Source: Piscinibacter sp047600445
Lineage (GTDB): Bacteria; Pseudomonadota; Gammaproteobacteria; Burkholderiales; Burkholderiaceae_C
Length of the DNA: 64,000 bases
Assembly: GCF_047600445.1 (NCBI RefSeq)
Contig: NZ_JASGKT010000002.1
Coordinates: 1,488,001-1,552,000 of the forward strand
Reading direction: 5' to 3'
A program made the translations under genes and the position numbers. This document shows, in pieces, positions 9,049-15,066 of the stretch. The notes under the pieces are model-generated. The model saw nothing but the letters and a program-made list of their open reading frames with translations, searched no databases and had not been told where the DNA came from. The first letter of the stretch is position 1. Every line of letters begins with the position of its first letter.

Positions 9049-9441
9049 TTAATTGACATAATATACAGGGGCTCCCCGATCAACCGTAGGGGAGGGCACG
9101 TCCGTACGTACGGCCGCGCCAGCGTCCGGGCCGCCGGTGATGAACATGCAGGCAAGGGCTGCGGCAGCGCCGGTGTGCAGGCGCTTCGCGATCGACTGCC
9201 ACAGCTCGCGGGCCGGGCCATCGGCGGCGCGCTCGGCGTACAGCTCGGCAACGACTTCACCGGCGTCCAGGCCGGCGAGGCCGGCGAGCCGAATTGCGGT
9301 CTCATCGTCGGGGCGGCGCCGGCCGTGCTGCCAGTTGGCGACGGTGTTGTCTGTGACGCCAAGGAACCGCGCCAGGCGGTAGTCTGAGCTGATGCCCTGA
9401 GCGGCCTTCACGGCGGCCAGTAGGCGGCGAGTCGCTTCCAT
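9049..9441 (-). CDS. Provirus repressor-like HTH protein, truncated by integration
   Basis: A 130-aa protein with an N-terminal helix-turn-helix (YRLARFLGVTDNTVANWQHG, then RRRPDDETAIRLAGLAGLD), resembling the Cro/CI-like regulators of small phages (DUF3693-like, by recall). It is transcribed outward, divergently from the early operon, as expected for a lysogeny repressor. The last codons GTA-TAT-TAT-GTC-AA lie inside the 15-bp attachment repeat and the stop TAA (9049-9051) comes from host DNA. Joining this frame to the right repeat, as in the excised circle, would add 21 residues ending in GMLPA (stop at 20796-20798). The prophage form is thus a C-terminally shortened version. Confidence 0.82.
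   Translation of the reverse strand: MEATRRLLAAVKAAQGISSDYRLARFLGVTDNTVANWQHGRRRPDDETAIRLAGLAGLDAGEVVAELYAERAADGPARELWQSIAKRLHTGAAAALACMFITGGPDAGAAVRTDVPSPTVDRGAPVYYVN
9053..9067 (+). repeat. Left attachment repeat (attL core), XerD side in host DNA
   Basis: TTGACATAATATACA, repeated exactly at 20863-20877. Read on the minus strand it is TGTATA (the dif central region) followed by TTATGTCAA, which continues into host sequence as TTATGTCAATT, a close match to the XerD arm of E. coli dif (TTATGTTAAAT). The opposite, virus-side flank GGAGCCCC does not resemble a XerC arm. Confidence 0.8.
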
Positions 9442-9458
9442 TGAATCCCCCGATTCCT

Positions 9459-9494
9459 GTGACGCTGGTCACTGTACGCTAACGCCCCGTACAG
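9459..9494. promoter_or_regulatory. Candidate operator in the divergent regulatory region
   Basis: Two adjacent inverted repeats lie 17-53 bp upstream of the repressor start: GTGAC-GCTG-GTCAC (9459-9472) and CTGTACG-N9-CGTACAG (9472-9494). They sit between the repressor and the rightward early operon, the expected place for operators controlling both. Which regulator binds is unknown. Confidence 0.5.
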
Positions 9495-9564
9495 CCGAAA
9501 GCCCTACCACCACTTGCGGGCTTACGGCATGTTGGGGTATCGTGCCGGGGCGGTCCTGCTCCAA

Positions 9565-9622
9565 GTTCGCCCCCCATCCCAGGCGGGACCGCCCCTCAGG
9601 GGCCTTCGTTGGGGGGGCGAAC
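9565..9622 (+). promoter_or_regulatory. Strong leader hairpin ahead of the early operon
   Basis: The 11-bp arms GTTCGCCCCCC (9565-9575) and GGGGGGCGAAC (9612-9622) pair perfectly around a GC-rich loop that can fold further. The structure ends 9 bp before the ATG of the first early gene, with the GGGGG ribosome-binding site starting at its edge, so it could attenuate transcription or mask translation. There is no T-run, so it is not a standard terminator. Confidence 0.5.
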
Positions 9623-9631
9623 GGGGGTTCA

Positions 9632-10144
9632 ATGATCTTGACCGTCGGCCAGGTGCTTGACCTGGCGCGGGCGCGAACGAAGTCGCCAAGCGACTACGCG
9701 CTCTCCAAGCTGCTGAAGGCGTTCCCTTCGGCCCTCACCAACTACCGCAGCGGCCGATCGTTTCCCGACGATCTACGGGCCATCCGGCTGGCCGACCTGG
9801 CCGGCCTCGATCGCGCCTACGTGCTGGCGTGCATGTGGTCATGGCGCACGCCGGAAGGCGCGGTGCGCGAGGAATGGCGGGCGATGGCGCTGAGGCTCAG
9901 AAGCCAGCCATTCGCTTCCGCTGCGTGCACAGCACAAGCCGCACCTGGTGTGCATGAACCTGCACCGACACCACCCCTTCCTGGCCTGGTGGTTGCGATG
10001 CCAGTGTCAGCTCTAGAAGGCCTGACTCTGCCGCCTGCACCGATGAGCAGAGCATGCCCTGAACGGCCGCTCCGGTGGTGGGAGCGCTTGATTCAAGCAG
10101 GCCTTCAAAACCAGGAACGCCGAGCACAGGAGCGCCCTCTGTGA
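9632..10144 (+). CDS. Second provirus HTH regulator (Cro-like), first early gene
   Basis: A 170-aa protein whose first 80 residues resemble the repressor at 9049-9441: SPSDYALSKLLKAFPSALTN aligns with the repressor HTH, and FPDDLRAIRLADLAGLD with RRPDDETAIRLAGLAGLD. The C-terminal half is Pro-rich with no recognised domain. It is divergent from the repressor, so the pair looks like a lysis/lysogeny switch derived from one ancestral gene. ATG 9632 is chosen for its GGGGG site; the open frame continues upstream through the leader hairpin. Its stop overlaps the next start (GTGA). Confidence 0.75.
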   Translation: MILTVGQVLDLARARTKSPSDYALSKLLKAFPSALTNYRSGRSFPDDLRAIRLADLAGLDRAYVLACMWSWRTPEGAVREEWRAMALRLRSQPFASAACTAQAAPGVHEPAPTPPLPGLVVAMPVSALEGLTLPPAPMSRACPERPLRWWERLIQAGLQNQERRAQERPL

Positions 10145-10932
10145 ACACGACGAAGAATTCCCTCTCCATGCTGCCCCCCGCAAAAGAGGGCAGTGTATCC
10201 ACCCCGGCCCTGAGCGAAGAACGCCTGGCCGGACTCCACCTCAGTGTTGGCGGCCACGAGCGCCCGAGCGAAGGCCACTGCCTGCTCGAAGTCGTCTCCA
10301 TGTTCGCCGGGGAAGAGTTCTCCGACCACCCGGCGTGCGTTGACCCGGTGCTGGCCGCCTTCGGCCGGCGCTGGAACGACGCGCTGACCGACCAGGCCGA
10401 GCGCGACCACCTCAAGCGCTACATCCCCATGCTGGTGGGCACGCGCGGCAGCGTCGAGCTGTCGCGCCTGCGCGCATGGATGGCGGTCGACTGGTCGATC
10501 CGCGTGCACGCGCCGATCTGGCTCGACCTGACCGATGCGCTCAAGCCGCACGCCGAGAAGCTGCGCGCGCTGGCGCCGATCACCGATCGAGCGTCGGCTG
10601 ACGCGGCGCTGCCGGTGATCCGTGCGGCGCGCGCCGACGCCGACGCCGACGCCTACGCCTACGCCGCCTACGCCGCCTACGCCGCCGCCTACGCCTACGA
10701 CGCCGACGCCGCCGCCTACGCCGACGCCGCCGCCTCCTCCGCCTCCTCCGCCTCCTCCGCCTACGCCGCCGACGCCGACGCCGCCGCCTCCTCCGCCTCC
10801 TCCGCCGCGCACCTCAAGACCGCACGCTGCACCGCGCAGTCTTCGATGCACGACCTGTACGAGCGAATGATCAAGGCCTCTTGCCCGGCCCCGAGCCCTG
10901 AAAGGGCCGGGCAAGAGGGCGCAGCGTCATGA
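10141..10932 (+). CDS. Provirus protein with Ala/Tyr/Asp/Ser low-complexity tract
   Basis: A 263-aa protein. Residues about 45-160 form a globular domain of a kind I recall from phage and actinobacterial hypothetical proteins (FAGEEFSDHPACVDPVLAAF, then GRRWNDAL, then LVGTRGSVELSRLRAWMAVD). A tract of about 60 residues made almost only of Ala, Asp, Tyr and Ser follows, then a short tail. GTG at 10141 overlaps the previous stop (GTGA), so translation is coupled. Function is unknown. The tract is encoded by near-perfect GCC-rich tandem repeats, so its length is probably variable between isolates. Confidence 0.7.
   Translation: MNTTKNSLSMLPPAKEGSVSTPALSEERLAGLHLSVGGHERPSEGHCLLEVVSMFAGEEFSDHPACVDPVLAAFGRRWNDALTDQAERDHLKRYIPMLVGTRGSVELSRLRAWMAVDWSIRVHAPIWLDLTDALKPHAEKLRALAPITDRASADAALPVIRAARADADADAYAYAAYAAYAAAYAYDADAAAYADAAASSASSASSAYAADADAAASSASSAAHLKTARCTAQSSMHDLYERMIKASCPAPSPERAGQEGAAS
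10632..10808 (+). repeat. GCC-rich coding minisatellite
   Basis: About 175 bp built from the near-identical units GCCGACGCC, GCCTACGCC and GCCTCCTCC. All six frames stay open across it, which creates spurious Pro-rich and Gly-rich reading frames. In the annotated frame it encodes the Ala/Asp/Tyr/Ser tract. Confidence 0.9.
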
Positions 10933-11165
10933 GCGCCGCCTACGCTCGCGGCGAGTTGGTGCATGTTGCCGTCGGCGCTACCGGCAAGGTCGGCCCGGTC
11001 GAGTTCGCCGGCACCAACGACAGGGGCGAGCCGCGCATCTGCGTGCGCTTCTCGCCCGCTTGGCGGCACTTCGCGGCGCCGGGCGACGTGCGCCAGGCCA
11101 CCGGCGCCGAAGCGGCCCGGTGGATCGCCCTCCAGGCGGCGCGCGCCGTGGAACGCATCCTGTGA
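10929..11165 (+). CDS. Small provirus protein, unknown function
   Basis: A 78-aa ORF starting MSAAYARGELVHVAVGATGK, overlapping its neighbours by 4 bp on both sides (ATGA at the start, GTGA at the end). The N-terminal half looks like a small beta domain (short alternating hydrophobic strands with Gly/Asn turns) and the C-terminus is a helix (EAARWIALQAARAVERIL). No family is recognised. Tight coupling within the early operon supports it being real. Confidence 0.65.
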   Translation: MSAAYARGELVHVAVGATGKVGPVEFAGTNDRGEPRICVRFSPAWRHFAAPGDVRQATGAEAARWIALQAARAVERIL

Positions 11166-11479
11166 GCGCGCTGCGCCTGGTCATCCGCGCAGCCCGCGCG
11201 CGCCGCTGGCGCCCGCAGTGGTGGCCGATCCTGGCCGTGCTGCTGGACGTCACCGGCTGGCTCGGCATCGCGCTGCTGTGCGCGCTGTGGACGCGCGTGG
11301 ATGCCGCCGAGCTGCCCCGGCCTGGCGCCGTGTGCGCCTACGGCGAGCAGCGCGCCACGGTGCAGTTCCTCGAGCCAGGGGAGGCGATGGCCATCCCCTG
11401 GGCGTGGGTCGCGCTCGACGCGGACGACGGATGGACCTGGCGCCGCGTGCGCGTCGACGAACTGAGGGGGTGCCGATGA
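11162..11479 (+). CDS. Small provirus membrane protein
   Basis: A 105-aa ORF starting at the GTG that overlaps the previous stop. It has a basic N-terminus (RAARARRWRPQWW), one transmembrane segment (ILAVLLDVTGWLGIALLCAL), and a C-terminal domain beginning AAELPRPGAVCAYGEQ that should be periplasmic or exposed. No family recognised. The topology and position among early genes are compatible with a superinfection-exclusion or host-takeover role, but nothing in the sequence shows this. Confidence 0.6.
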   Translation: MSALRLVIRAARARRWRPQWWPILAVLLDVTGWLGIALLCALWTRVDAAELPRPGAVCAYGEQRATVQFLEPGEAMAIPWAWVALDADDGWTWRRVRVDELRGCR

Positions 11480-11676
11480 ATCTCGACCAGCTCGAAGCGC
11501 TGATGGCGCTCGCCATGCAGTTGCAGCGTGCACGCTTCGCGGAAGTGGCCCTGCGGGAGTTCGTCCCGCGCTCCTTCGATTCGACCCTGCCGCCCGAGCT
11601 GCACCAGCGCGCGGCGCGCGAGGCCTTCGACCTGGCCGACGCGATGATGGCCGAGCTGGCGCGGCGACAGGCCTGA
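11476..11676 (+). CDS. Small helical provirus protein
   Basis: A 66-aa, almost entirely helical and charged protein (MNLDQLEALMALAMQLQRAR ... REAFDLADAMMAELARRQA). Its ATG overlaps the preceding stop (ATGA) after a GAGGGGG ribosome-binding site. No family is recognised. It lies directly before the winged-helix replication gene. Confidence 0.6.
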   Translation: MNLDQLEALMALAMQLQRARFAEVALREFVPRSFDSTLPPELHQRAAREAFDLADAMMAELARRQA

Positions 11677-11684
11677 TTCGCCGC

Positions 11685-12131
11685 ATGCCGCGCCGCAGGC
11701 CCGACAGCGACACCGTGGACATGTTCGGCTTCGATCCGCTCGGCCAGGCCTACACCACCACGCCGGAAGAGAACCGCGCCTTGCTCGGCCTGGGCGTGCT
11801 GCCGCTGGCCGTCTATCACGTGCTCAAGCGCTTCGCGAATGGCAACGGCCAGGTGATCGCCGCGAGCTACTACCGCATCGGCCAGGTGCTCAAGCATCGC
11901 GCCGAGCGCCGCGGCGGCCCCACCCCTCACGACCTCACGCTGAAGCAGCTACGCGGCGCTCTCGACGCGCTGGCCAGCGCCAATCTGGTGTTCAAGCCTA
12001 ACGCCATTAATGAGCAGCGCGGCGTCCTTCAAATTTGGGTCGCGAGTGGGGTAGGGGCAACTGCAACTCGCGCAGTTAGGGCAGGGGTTAGGGCAGGGTC
12101 AAAACGCCCGCAAACCCGCGCCAATGCTTGA
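11685..12131 (+). CDS. Winged-helix replication initiator-like protein
   Basis: A 148-aa protein with a winged-helix region of the kind seen at the N-terminus of phage replication proteins (LAVYHVLKRFANGNGQVIAA, then SYYRIGQVLK, then LTLKQLRGALDALASANLVF). The last gene of the early operon, it sits directly at the candidate origin, and the first pair of iterons lies inside its 3' end, where it encodes a repeated VRAG motif. This gene-inside-origin arrangement is typical of iteron-type initiators and phage O-like proteins. It has no rolling-circle (HUH) motifs, unlike the PM2 initiator, so replication is probably theta-type (inference). Confidence 0.65.
   Translation: MPRRRPDSDTVDMFGFDPLGQAYTTTPEENRALLGLGVLPLAVYHVLKRFANGNGQVIAASYYRIGQVLKHRAERRGGPTPHDLTLKQLRGALDALASANLVFKPNAINEQRGVLQIWVASGVGATATRAVRAGVRAGSKRPQTRANA
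12075..12096 (+). repeat. Iteron pair 1
   Basis: Two GTTAGGGCAG decamers separated by GG, identical to the pair at 12154-12175. It overlaps the 3' coding part of the winged-helix gene. A degenerate G-rich relative (GTAGGGGCA) lies just upstream near 12051. Confidence 0.85.
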
Positions 12132-12153
12132 TCTGAGCTCGACTTGTCCACAA

Positions 12154-12175
12154 GTTAGGGCAGGGGTTAGGGCAG
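12154..12175 (+). repeat. Iteron pair 2
   Basis: Exact copy of the 22-bp pair at 12075-12096, 79 bp downstream (centre to centre), immediately after a DnaA-box-like TTGTCCACAA. Confidence 0.85.
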
Positions 12176-12265
12176 CATCTAGTAATCTTTTAACTAAGTT
12201 AAAAGAAGGCCGAGGTTCATTCGCGTTTTGTGGATAACTCGCCATCGGCGCGGGGTAAGGATTTG

Positions 12266-12349
12266 GGCCCCCAAGGGGGCCTGAACATCGCCCGCTTCGC
12301 GGGCACGCCCCCCGGGGCTTCGCCCCCGCGATCGGCTCAGGCCGATCGC
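12266..12349. other. Array of four perfect stem-loops in gene-free DNA
   Basis: Four consecutive hairpins: GGCCCCC-AA-GGGGGCC (12266-12281), GCCCGC-TTC-GCGGGC (12290-12304), GGGGC-TTC-GCCCC (12314-12326) and GCGATCGGC-TCAG-GCCGATCGC (12328-12349). They lie between the origin and the toxin-antitoxin genes in a stretch (12132-12601) with no credible protein gene. They may form bidirectional terminators, an antisense RNA, or a single-strand initiation site; none has a T-run. The rest of that stretch is GC-rich with nothing else recognised. Confidence 0.7.
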
Positions 12350-12601
12350 TCACCCAACCCGATCAACAGATCGACCAGGCGCACGGCGCCGCGCGGCGAA
12401 CGCGACCGGCACCACCAGCTATGCACCGCACCGGCTGACGAATACCGCTCTCGAAGGGGGAGGGGCGCCAAGCGCGGAGCGCGCCGACAGCAGCGAGAGC
12501 CGCACCGGCTTGCAGGATCGAACGCAGCGGGCCGAACGGGGGCGGGGTAAGGGGTAGGGTGCTTGGACCCCGGAAAATCGCTCTACGGGCCGTTTGGCGC
12601 G

Positions 12602-13003
12602 TCAGCGCCAGAACTCGACCTTGAGCCCCGGCACGCGCTGGAAGTCGCGGTCGCGCGTGGCGAGCGTAAGCCCCCATTCGATCGCCGTCGCGGCGATGAG
12701 CGCGTCCATGCTGCCGAGCTGGTGCCCGGCCTTGGCAGTGGCGCGCACGATGCTGGCGGCCTCGCTGGCCACGCCATCGCTGACGAGTTCGTAGGTGAGC
12801 AGGCGATAGAACCGTTCCCACCTGGCGCGGCGGGCGCGGATGTTGGGGCTTCCGGCGATCATGCCGACTTCCACTTCGAAGATGGAAACGGCGCTGATGT
12901 GCACTTCGCGCGGGTCGAAGCGCTCGAGCTGCTCGGCGCACAGCATGTAACCGGCGCCCTGCTCGACGATCTCGATCACCACCGAGGTGTCGAGCAGGAT
13001 CAC
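12602..13003 (-). CDS. vapC: VapC-like PIN-domain toxin
   Basis: A 133-aa PIN-domain protein, a Mg-dependent ribonuclease of VapC toxins. The acidic active site is visible: first Asp in LLDTSVV, Glu in FEVEVGMI, Asp in SMDALIAATA and Asp in LATRDRDF. GTG at 13003 is chosen because it overlaps the antitoxin stop (GTGA), the normal coupling in such operons, and puts the first Asp at residue 5. It probably stabilises the provirus or its episomal form by addiction, or defends against other phages (inference). Confidence 0.88.
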   Translation of the reverse strand: MILLDTSVVIEIVEQGAGYMLCAEQLERFDPREVHISAVSIFEVEVGMIAGSPNIRARRARWERFYRLLTYELVSDGVASEAASIVRATAKAGHQLGSMDALIAATAIEWGLTLATRDRDFQRVPGLKVEFWR

Positions 13004-13197
13004 TTGACGGGCTTGAACTTGAACGGTCCGAGCTTGGCGAGTTCGCCGAGCGCGCGCACCATCGGATAGCCCGGCGAGCCCTTCGCGTGGGCGATCATGG
13101 CGTCGATGCGGGCGATCTCCGCCTTCGAGAGCTTCTTCGGCGCCGCCTTCTTGGCGGGCGCCTTCTTGCTGGCGGCGCGGGACTTGGATCCGGTCAT
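13000..13197 (-). CDS. Putative antitoxin partner of the PIN toxin
   Basis: A 65-aa ORF directly upstream of the toxin with a 4-bp overlap. The N-terminal 25 residues are Lys/Ala-rich (KKAPAKKAAPKK), a DNA-binding-like tail, followed by a short helical part (LSKAEIARIDAMIAHAKG) and a C-terminus GPFKFKPVK that could be the toxin-binding strand. It does not match a VapB family I can name. Order and size (small first gene, coupled PIN gene) support the antitoxin assignment. Transcription is divergent from the late operon. Confidence 0.7.
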   Translation of the reverse strand: MTGSKSRAASKKAPAKKAAPKKLSKAEIARIDAMIAHAKGSPGYPMVRALGELAKLGPFKFKPVK

Positions 13198-13270
13198 GCC
13201 CGCAGTGTACGGCCGTAGTCGCTGAGGCACAATCGCGCTGGGCCGGGGGGCTCTGCACAGGAGCCGCACC

Positions 13271-13441
13271 ATGCGCACCCCCGCTGCGATCGCCGCCGAG
13301 CTGGCCGCGATGCGCGACAAGGCCGCCGCCTCGTTCCTCCCCCCCGATGTCCGGCGCGCGCTCGACCTGGCCGCCGAGTTCGCGGTCAGCGTGGCCGCCG
13401 TGCTGCGCGCCGCCGGCCTGGCGGCCGAAGGGCAGGGCTGA
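13271..13441 (+). CDS. Small provirus protein, first gene of the late operon
   Basis: A 56-aa Ala-rich helical protein (MRTPAAIAAELAAMRDKAAA ... RALDLAAEFAVSVAAVLRAA), preceded by AGGAG at good spacing. The stop overlaps the start of the next gene (ATGA). The second half resembles a short HTH-like or oligomerisation helix pair; no family is recognised. Confidence 0.6.
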   Translation: MRTPAAIAAELAAMRDKAAASFLPPDVRRALDLAAEFAVSVAAVLRAAGLAAEGQG

Positions 13442-13743
13442 TGGCCAGCGAGCTGATCGGCCTGGCGCGCTGCCCGGTGCCGCGCTGTGGATCCGACCGG
13501 GCGCGGCTGTCGCTGGCCAAGACCGGCCTGCCGGTTTTGACGTGCAACGCCTGCAACTTCCAGGGCTTTGCCCGCAGCGATCGCAGCGATCAGGGCCTGC
13601 GCGCGCTGCTGGTCGGCCAGGCGCCGCCCGCGCCGGCGCCCGAACCCGCACCGGCGCCACCGGCGCCGCCTGTTCCCGCTCCCGCGCCCGCCGCCCAAAC
13701 CGGCAAGGCGCGCATGAGCTGGGGCGTCATGGGAGGATCCTGA
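13441..13743 (+). CDS. Zinc-ribbon protein with Pro-rich tail
   Basis: A 100-aa protein. The N-terminal 45 residues form a zinc ribbon with knuckles CPVPRC and CNACNF, of the type found in small phage DNA-binding or packaging-associated proteins. Residues about 60-85 are a Pro/Ala linker (PAPAPEPAPAPPAPPVPAP). It overlaps both neighbours by 1-4 bp. The role is unknown; position two genes before the packaging ATPase suggests a link to genome packaging or late regulation. Confidence 0.65.
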   Translation: MASELIGLARCPVPRCGSDRARLSLAKTGLPVLTCNACNFQGFARSDRSDQGLRALLVGQAPPAPAPEPAPAPPAPPVPAPAPAAQTGKARMSWGVMGGS

Positions 13744-14183
13744 TGGACGAGACCAACGAAGCGCCGGCCGTGCCAGGCGTGCAGCCGCTGGACGTGCTGG
13801 CCGCCGAGGCGGCGTCGCTCGAGGCCGGCGCCGCGCCGGCCGCGCCCAGCGCGGCGCAGACCCGGCAGGCCGACAGCGAGGCCGCCGAGCTGCTCGGCGC
13901 GCTCCAGATGGCGCGGATGATGGTGGCGCCCATGTTCGGCTGGTGGGCGCAGTTCGGCGAGGTGTGGAGCGACCAGGCGCTGGAGCGGATCGCCGCCGGC
14001 GGCGCGCTGGTGATGCAGCGCCACGGCTGGACGATGGGCGGCCTGATGGGCGAGTTCGGCCCCTACATCGCGCTGGCCGGCGCGACGCTGCCGCCGAGCT
14101 TCGTCACCTGGCAGGCGATCAAGGCGCACCGCGCCGAGCTGGAAAGGGCTGCGCGTGAGCGTCCTGAACCGGCCGCGCATTGA
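13743..14183 (+). CDS. Provirus protein preceding the packaging ATPase
   Basis: A 146-aa protein with an acidic, Ala-rich N-terminus and a hydrophobic middle (ALQMARMMVAPMFGWWAQFG) and a second weakly hydrophobic stretch (EFGPYIALAGATLPPSFVTW). It could be membrane-associated. Its 3' end overlaps the ATPase start by 29 bp, so the two are coupled and may work together, for example at the packaging vertex. No family recognised. Confidence 0.6.
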   Translation: MDETNEAPAVPGVQPLDVLAAEAASLEAGAAPAAPSAAQTRQADSEAAELLGALQMARMMVAPMFGWWAQFGEVWSDQALERIAAGGALVMQRHGWTMGGLMGEFGPYIALAGATLPPSFVTWQAIKAHRAELERAARERPEPAAH

Positions 14184-14799
14184 GGCGTACATCGGCGCGA
14201 GCGGGTCGGGCAAGGGCGTCAGCGTCAACGCGCGGCTGCGCGAGCTGACGCCGCGCCGGCTGCTGATCTGGGATCCGCGCAACGAGTACGACGCCTACGC
14301 GCGCGCCGTGCACTCGCTGCCCGAGCTGGTGAAGGCGTTTCAGAAGGCCGGCGCCGGCGGCGTGCGCGTGCGCTACGTGCCCGGTGCCGCGCTCAAGCTC
14401 GACGACGCCTTCGACGTGGTGTGCAAGCTCGCCTTCAACGCCGGCGAGCTGGTGTTCGTCGCCGAGGAACTGTCGGACGTGACGACGGCCAGCCGCGCGC
14501 CGGCGAGCTGGCGCCAGGTGATCACGCAGGGCCGGCACCGCGCGCTGCACGTGCTCGGCTGCGCGCAGCGGCCGGCGCTGATCGACAAGACCTTCCTGGG
14601 CAATGCCACCTACATCCGATGCTTCACGCTGCGGTACGACGACGATCGGCGCGCGATGGCCAAGGCGCTCGACGTGCCGCAGGCTCAGGTGGACGCGCTG
14701 GAGACGGTCGAGACCGAGAAGCACACGACGATCCGCTACATCGAGCGGGATTTCCGGGCCAAGGTGTTGCGAACGGCGCAGATCAGGCTGGCCAGGTGA
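14155..14799 (+). CDS. Packaging ATPase of the FtsK/HerA superfamily (P9-like)
   Basis: A 214-aa P-loop ATPase. Walker A is GASGSGKG (residues 14-21); Walker B is LVFVAEE (99-105); a following conserved segment HRALHVLGCAQRPALIDK matches the sensor/Gln region of genome-packaging ATPases of tailless membrane-containing viruses (PM2 P9, PRD1 P9). It would drive DNA into the preformed capsid. Filamentous-phage Zot proteins belong to the same superfamily, but Zot usually has a C-terminal transmembrane part, absent here, and the adjacent capsid gene decides for a packaging ATPase. GTG 14155 places Walker A at the usual distance from the N-terminus. Confidence 0.85.
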   Translation: MSVLNRPRIEAYIGASGSGKGVSVNARLRELTPRRLLIWDPRNEYDAYARAVHSLPELVKAFQKAGAGGVRVRYVPGAALKLDDAFDVVCKLAFNAGELVFVAEELSDVTTASRAPASWRQVITQGRHRALHVLGCAQRPALIDKTFLGNATYIRCFTLRYDDDRRAMAKALDVPQAQVDALETVETEKHTTIRYIERDFRAKVLRTAQIRLAR

Positions 14800-14901
14800 T
14801 GGCGGCAATGTAGCTCCGACGTACAGGGCGAACGGCGCGCCGACGTACCGCTTCGATGCTGCACTTGGCGGGCTTTCCTCCACCACCATGAAAGGACCGT
14901 C

Positions 14902-15018
14902 ATGAAAGCCCAGATCAAGAACGCCGCCATCACCACCGCGATCGTGCTCGCCACGATCTTCGCCCTCCGCCAGGTGGGTGTGACCAAGGGCCTGGTGGAC
15001 CGCGCACTGAACGGCTGA
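14902..15018 (+). CDS. 38-aa membrane peptide upstream of the capsid gene
   Basis: MKAQIKNAAITTAIVLATIF followed by ALRQVGVTKGLVDRALNG: a basic N-terminus, one transmembrane segment and a short polar tail. The ribosome-binding site is AAAGGA at 14891-14896. Small membrane proteins of this size are common around the capsid gene of PM2-like viruses and sit in the internal membrane of the virion; that location is inferred here. The 102 bp between the ATPase and this gene show a tandem CGACGTAC motif but no other feature. Confidence 0.65.
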   Translation: MKAQIKNAAITTAIVLATIFALRQVGVTKGLVDRALNG

Positions 15019-15066
15019 CCGTCGGGAACCGTGGGCCGGGGGGCGCACTGACACCAAGGAATTTCG

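Larger units (their letters stand above)
12075..12237 (+). other. Candidate provirus replication origin
   Basis: Within 163 bp lie four copies of the decamer GTTAGGGCAG (two pairs, 12075-12096 and 12154-12175), a near-consensus DnaA box TTGTCCACA (12144-12152), a perfect DnaA box on the minus strand TTATCCACA (12229-12237), and between them a 19-bp AT-only-looking palindrome with arms CTTTTAACT/AGTTAAAAG (12187-12205). This combination of iterons, DnaA boxes and an AT-rich melting site next to a winged-helix protein gene is the usual composition of an iteron origin. Confidence 0.75.

Noticed and set aside
9053..9067. TTGACATAATATACA read as a -35/-10 promoter
   Set aside because: TTGACA and TAATAT/TATACA are adjacent, without the 16-18 bp spacing a sigma-70 promoter needs. 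The exact second copy at the other end of the element and the dif-like context explain it better.
10622..10870. Pro/Thr-rich open frame on the plus strand and Gly-rich frame on the minus strand
   Set aside because: Both are out-of-frame readings of the GCC-type minisatellite; the coupled frame 10141-10932 is the real one.
12230..12550. Plus-strand open frame in the hairpin region
   Set aside because: Composition follows the GC-rich hairpins, there is no ribosome-binding site, and it ends without similarity to anything recognised.
14155..14799. Zot protein of a filamentous phage
   Set aside because: Same ATPase superfamily, but no C-terminal transmembrane domain, no filamentous coat or pIII genes, and a double jelly-roll capsid gene follows.
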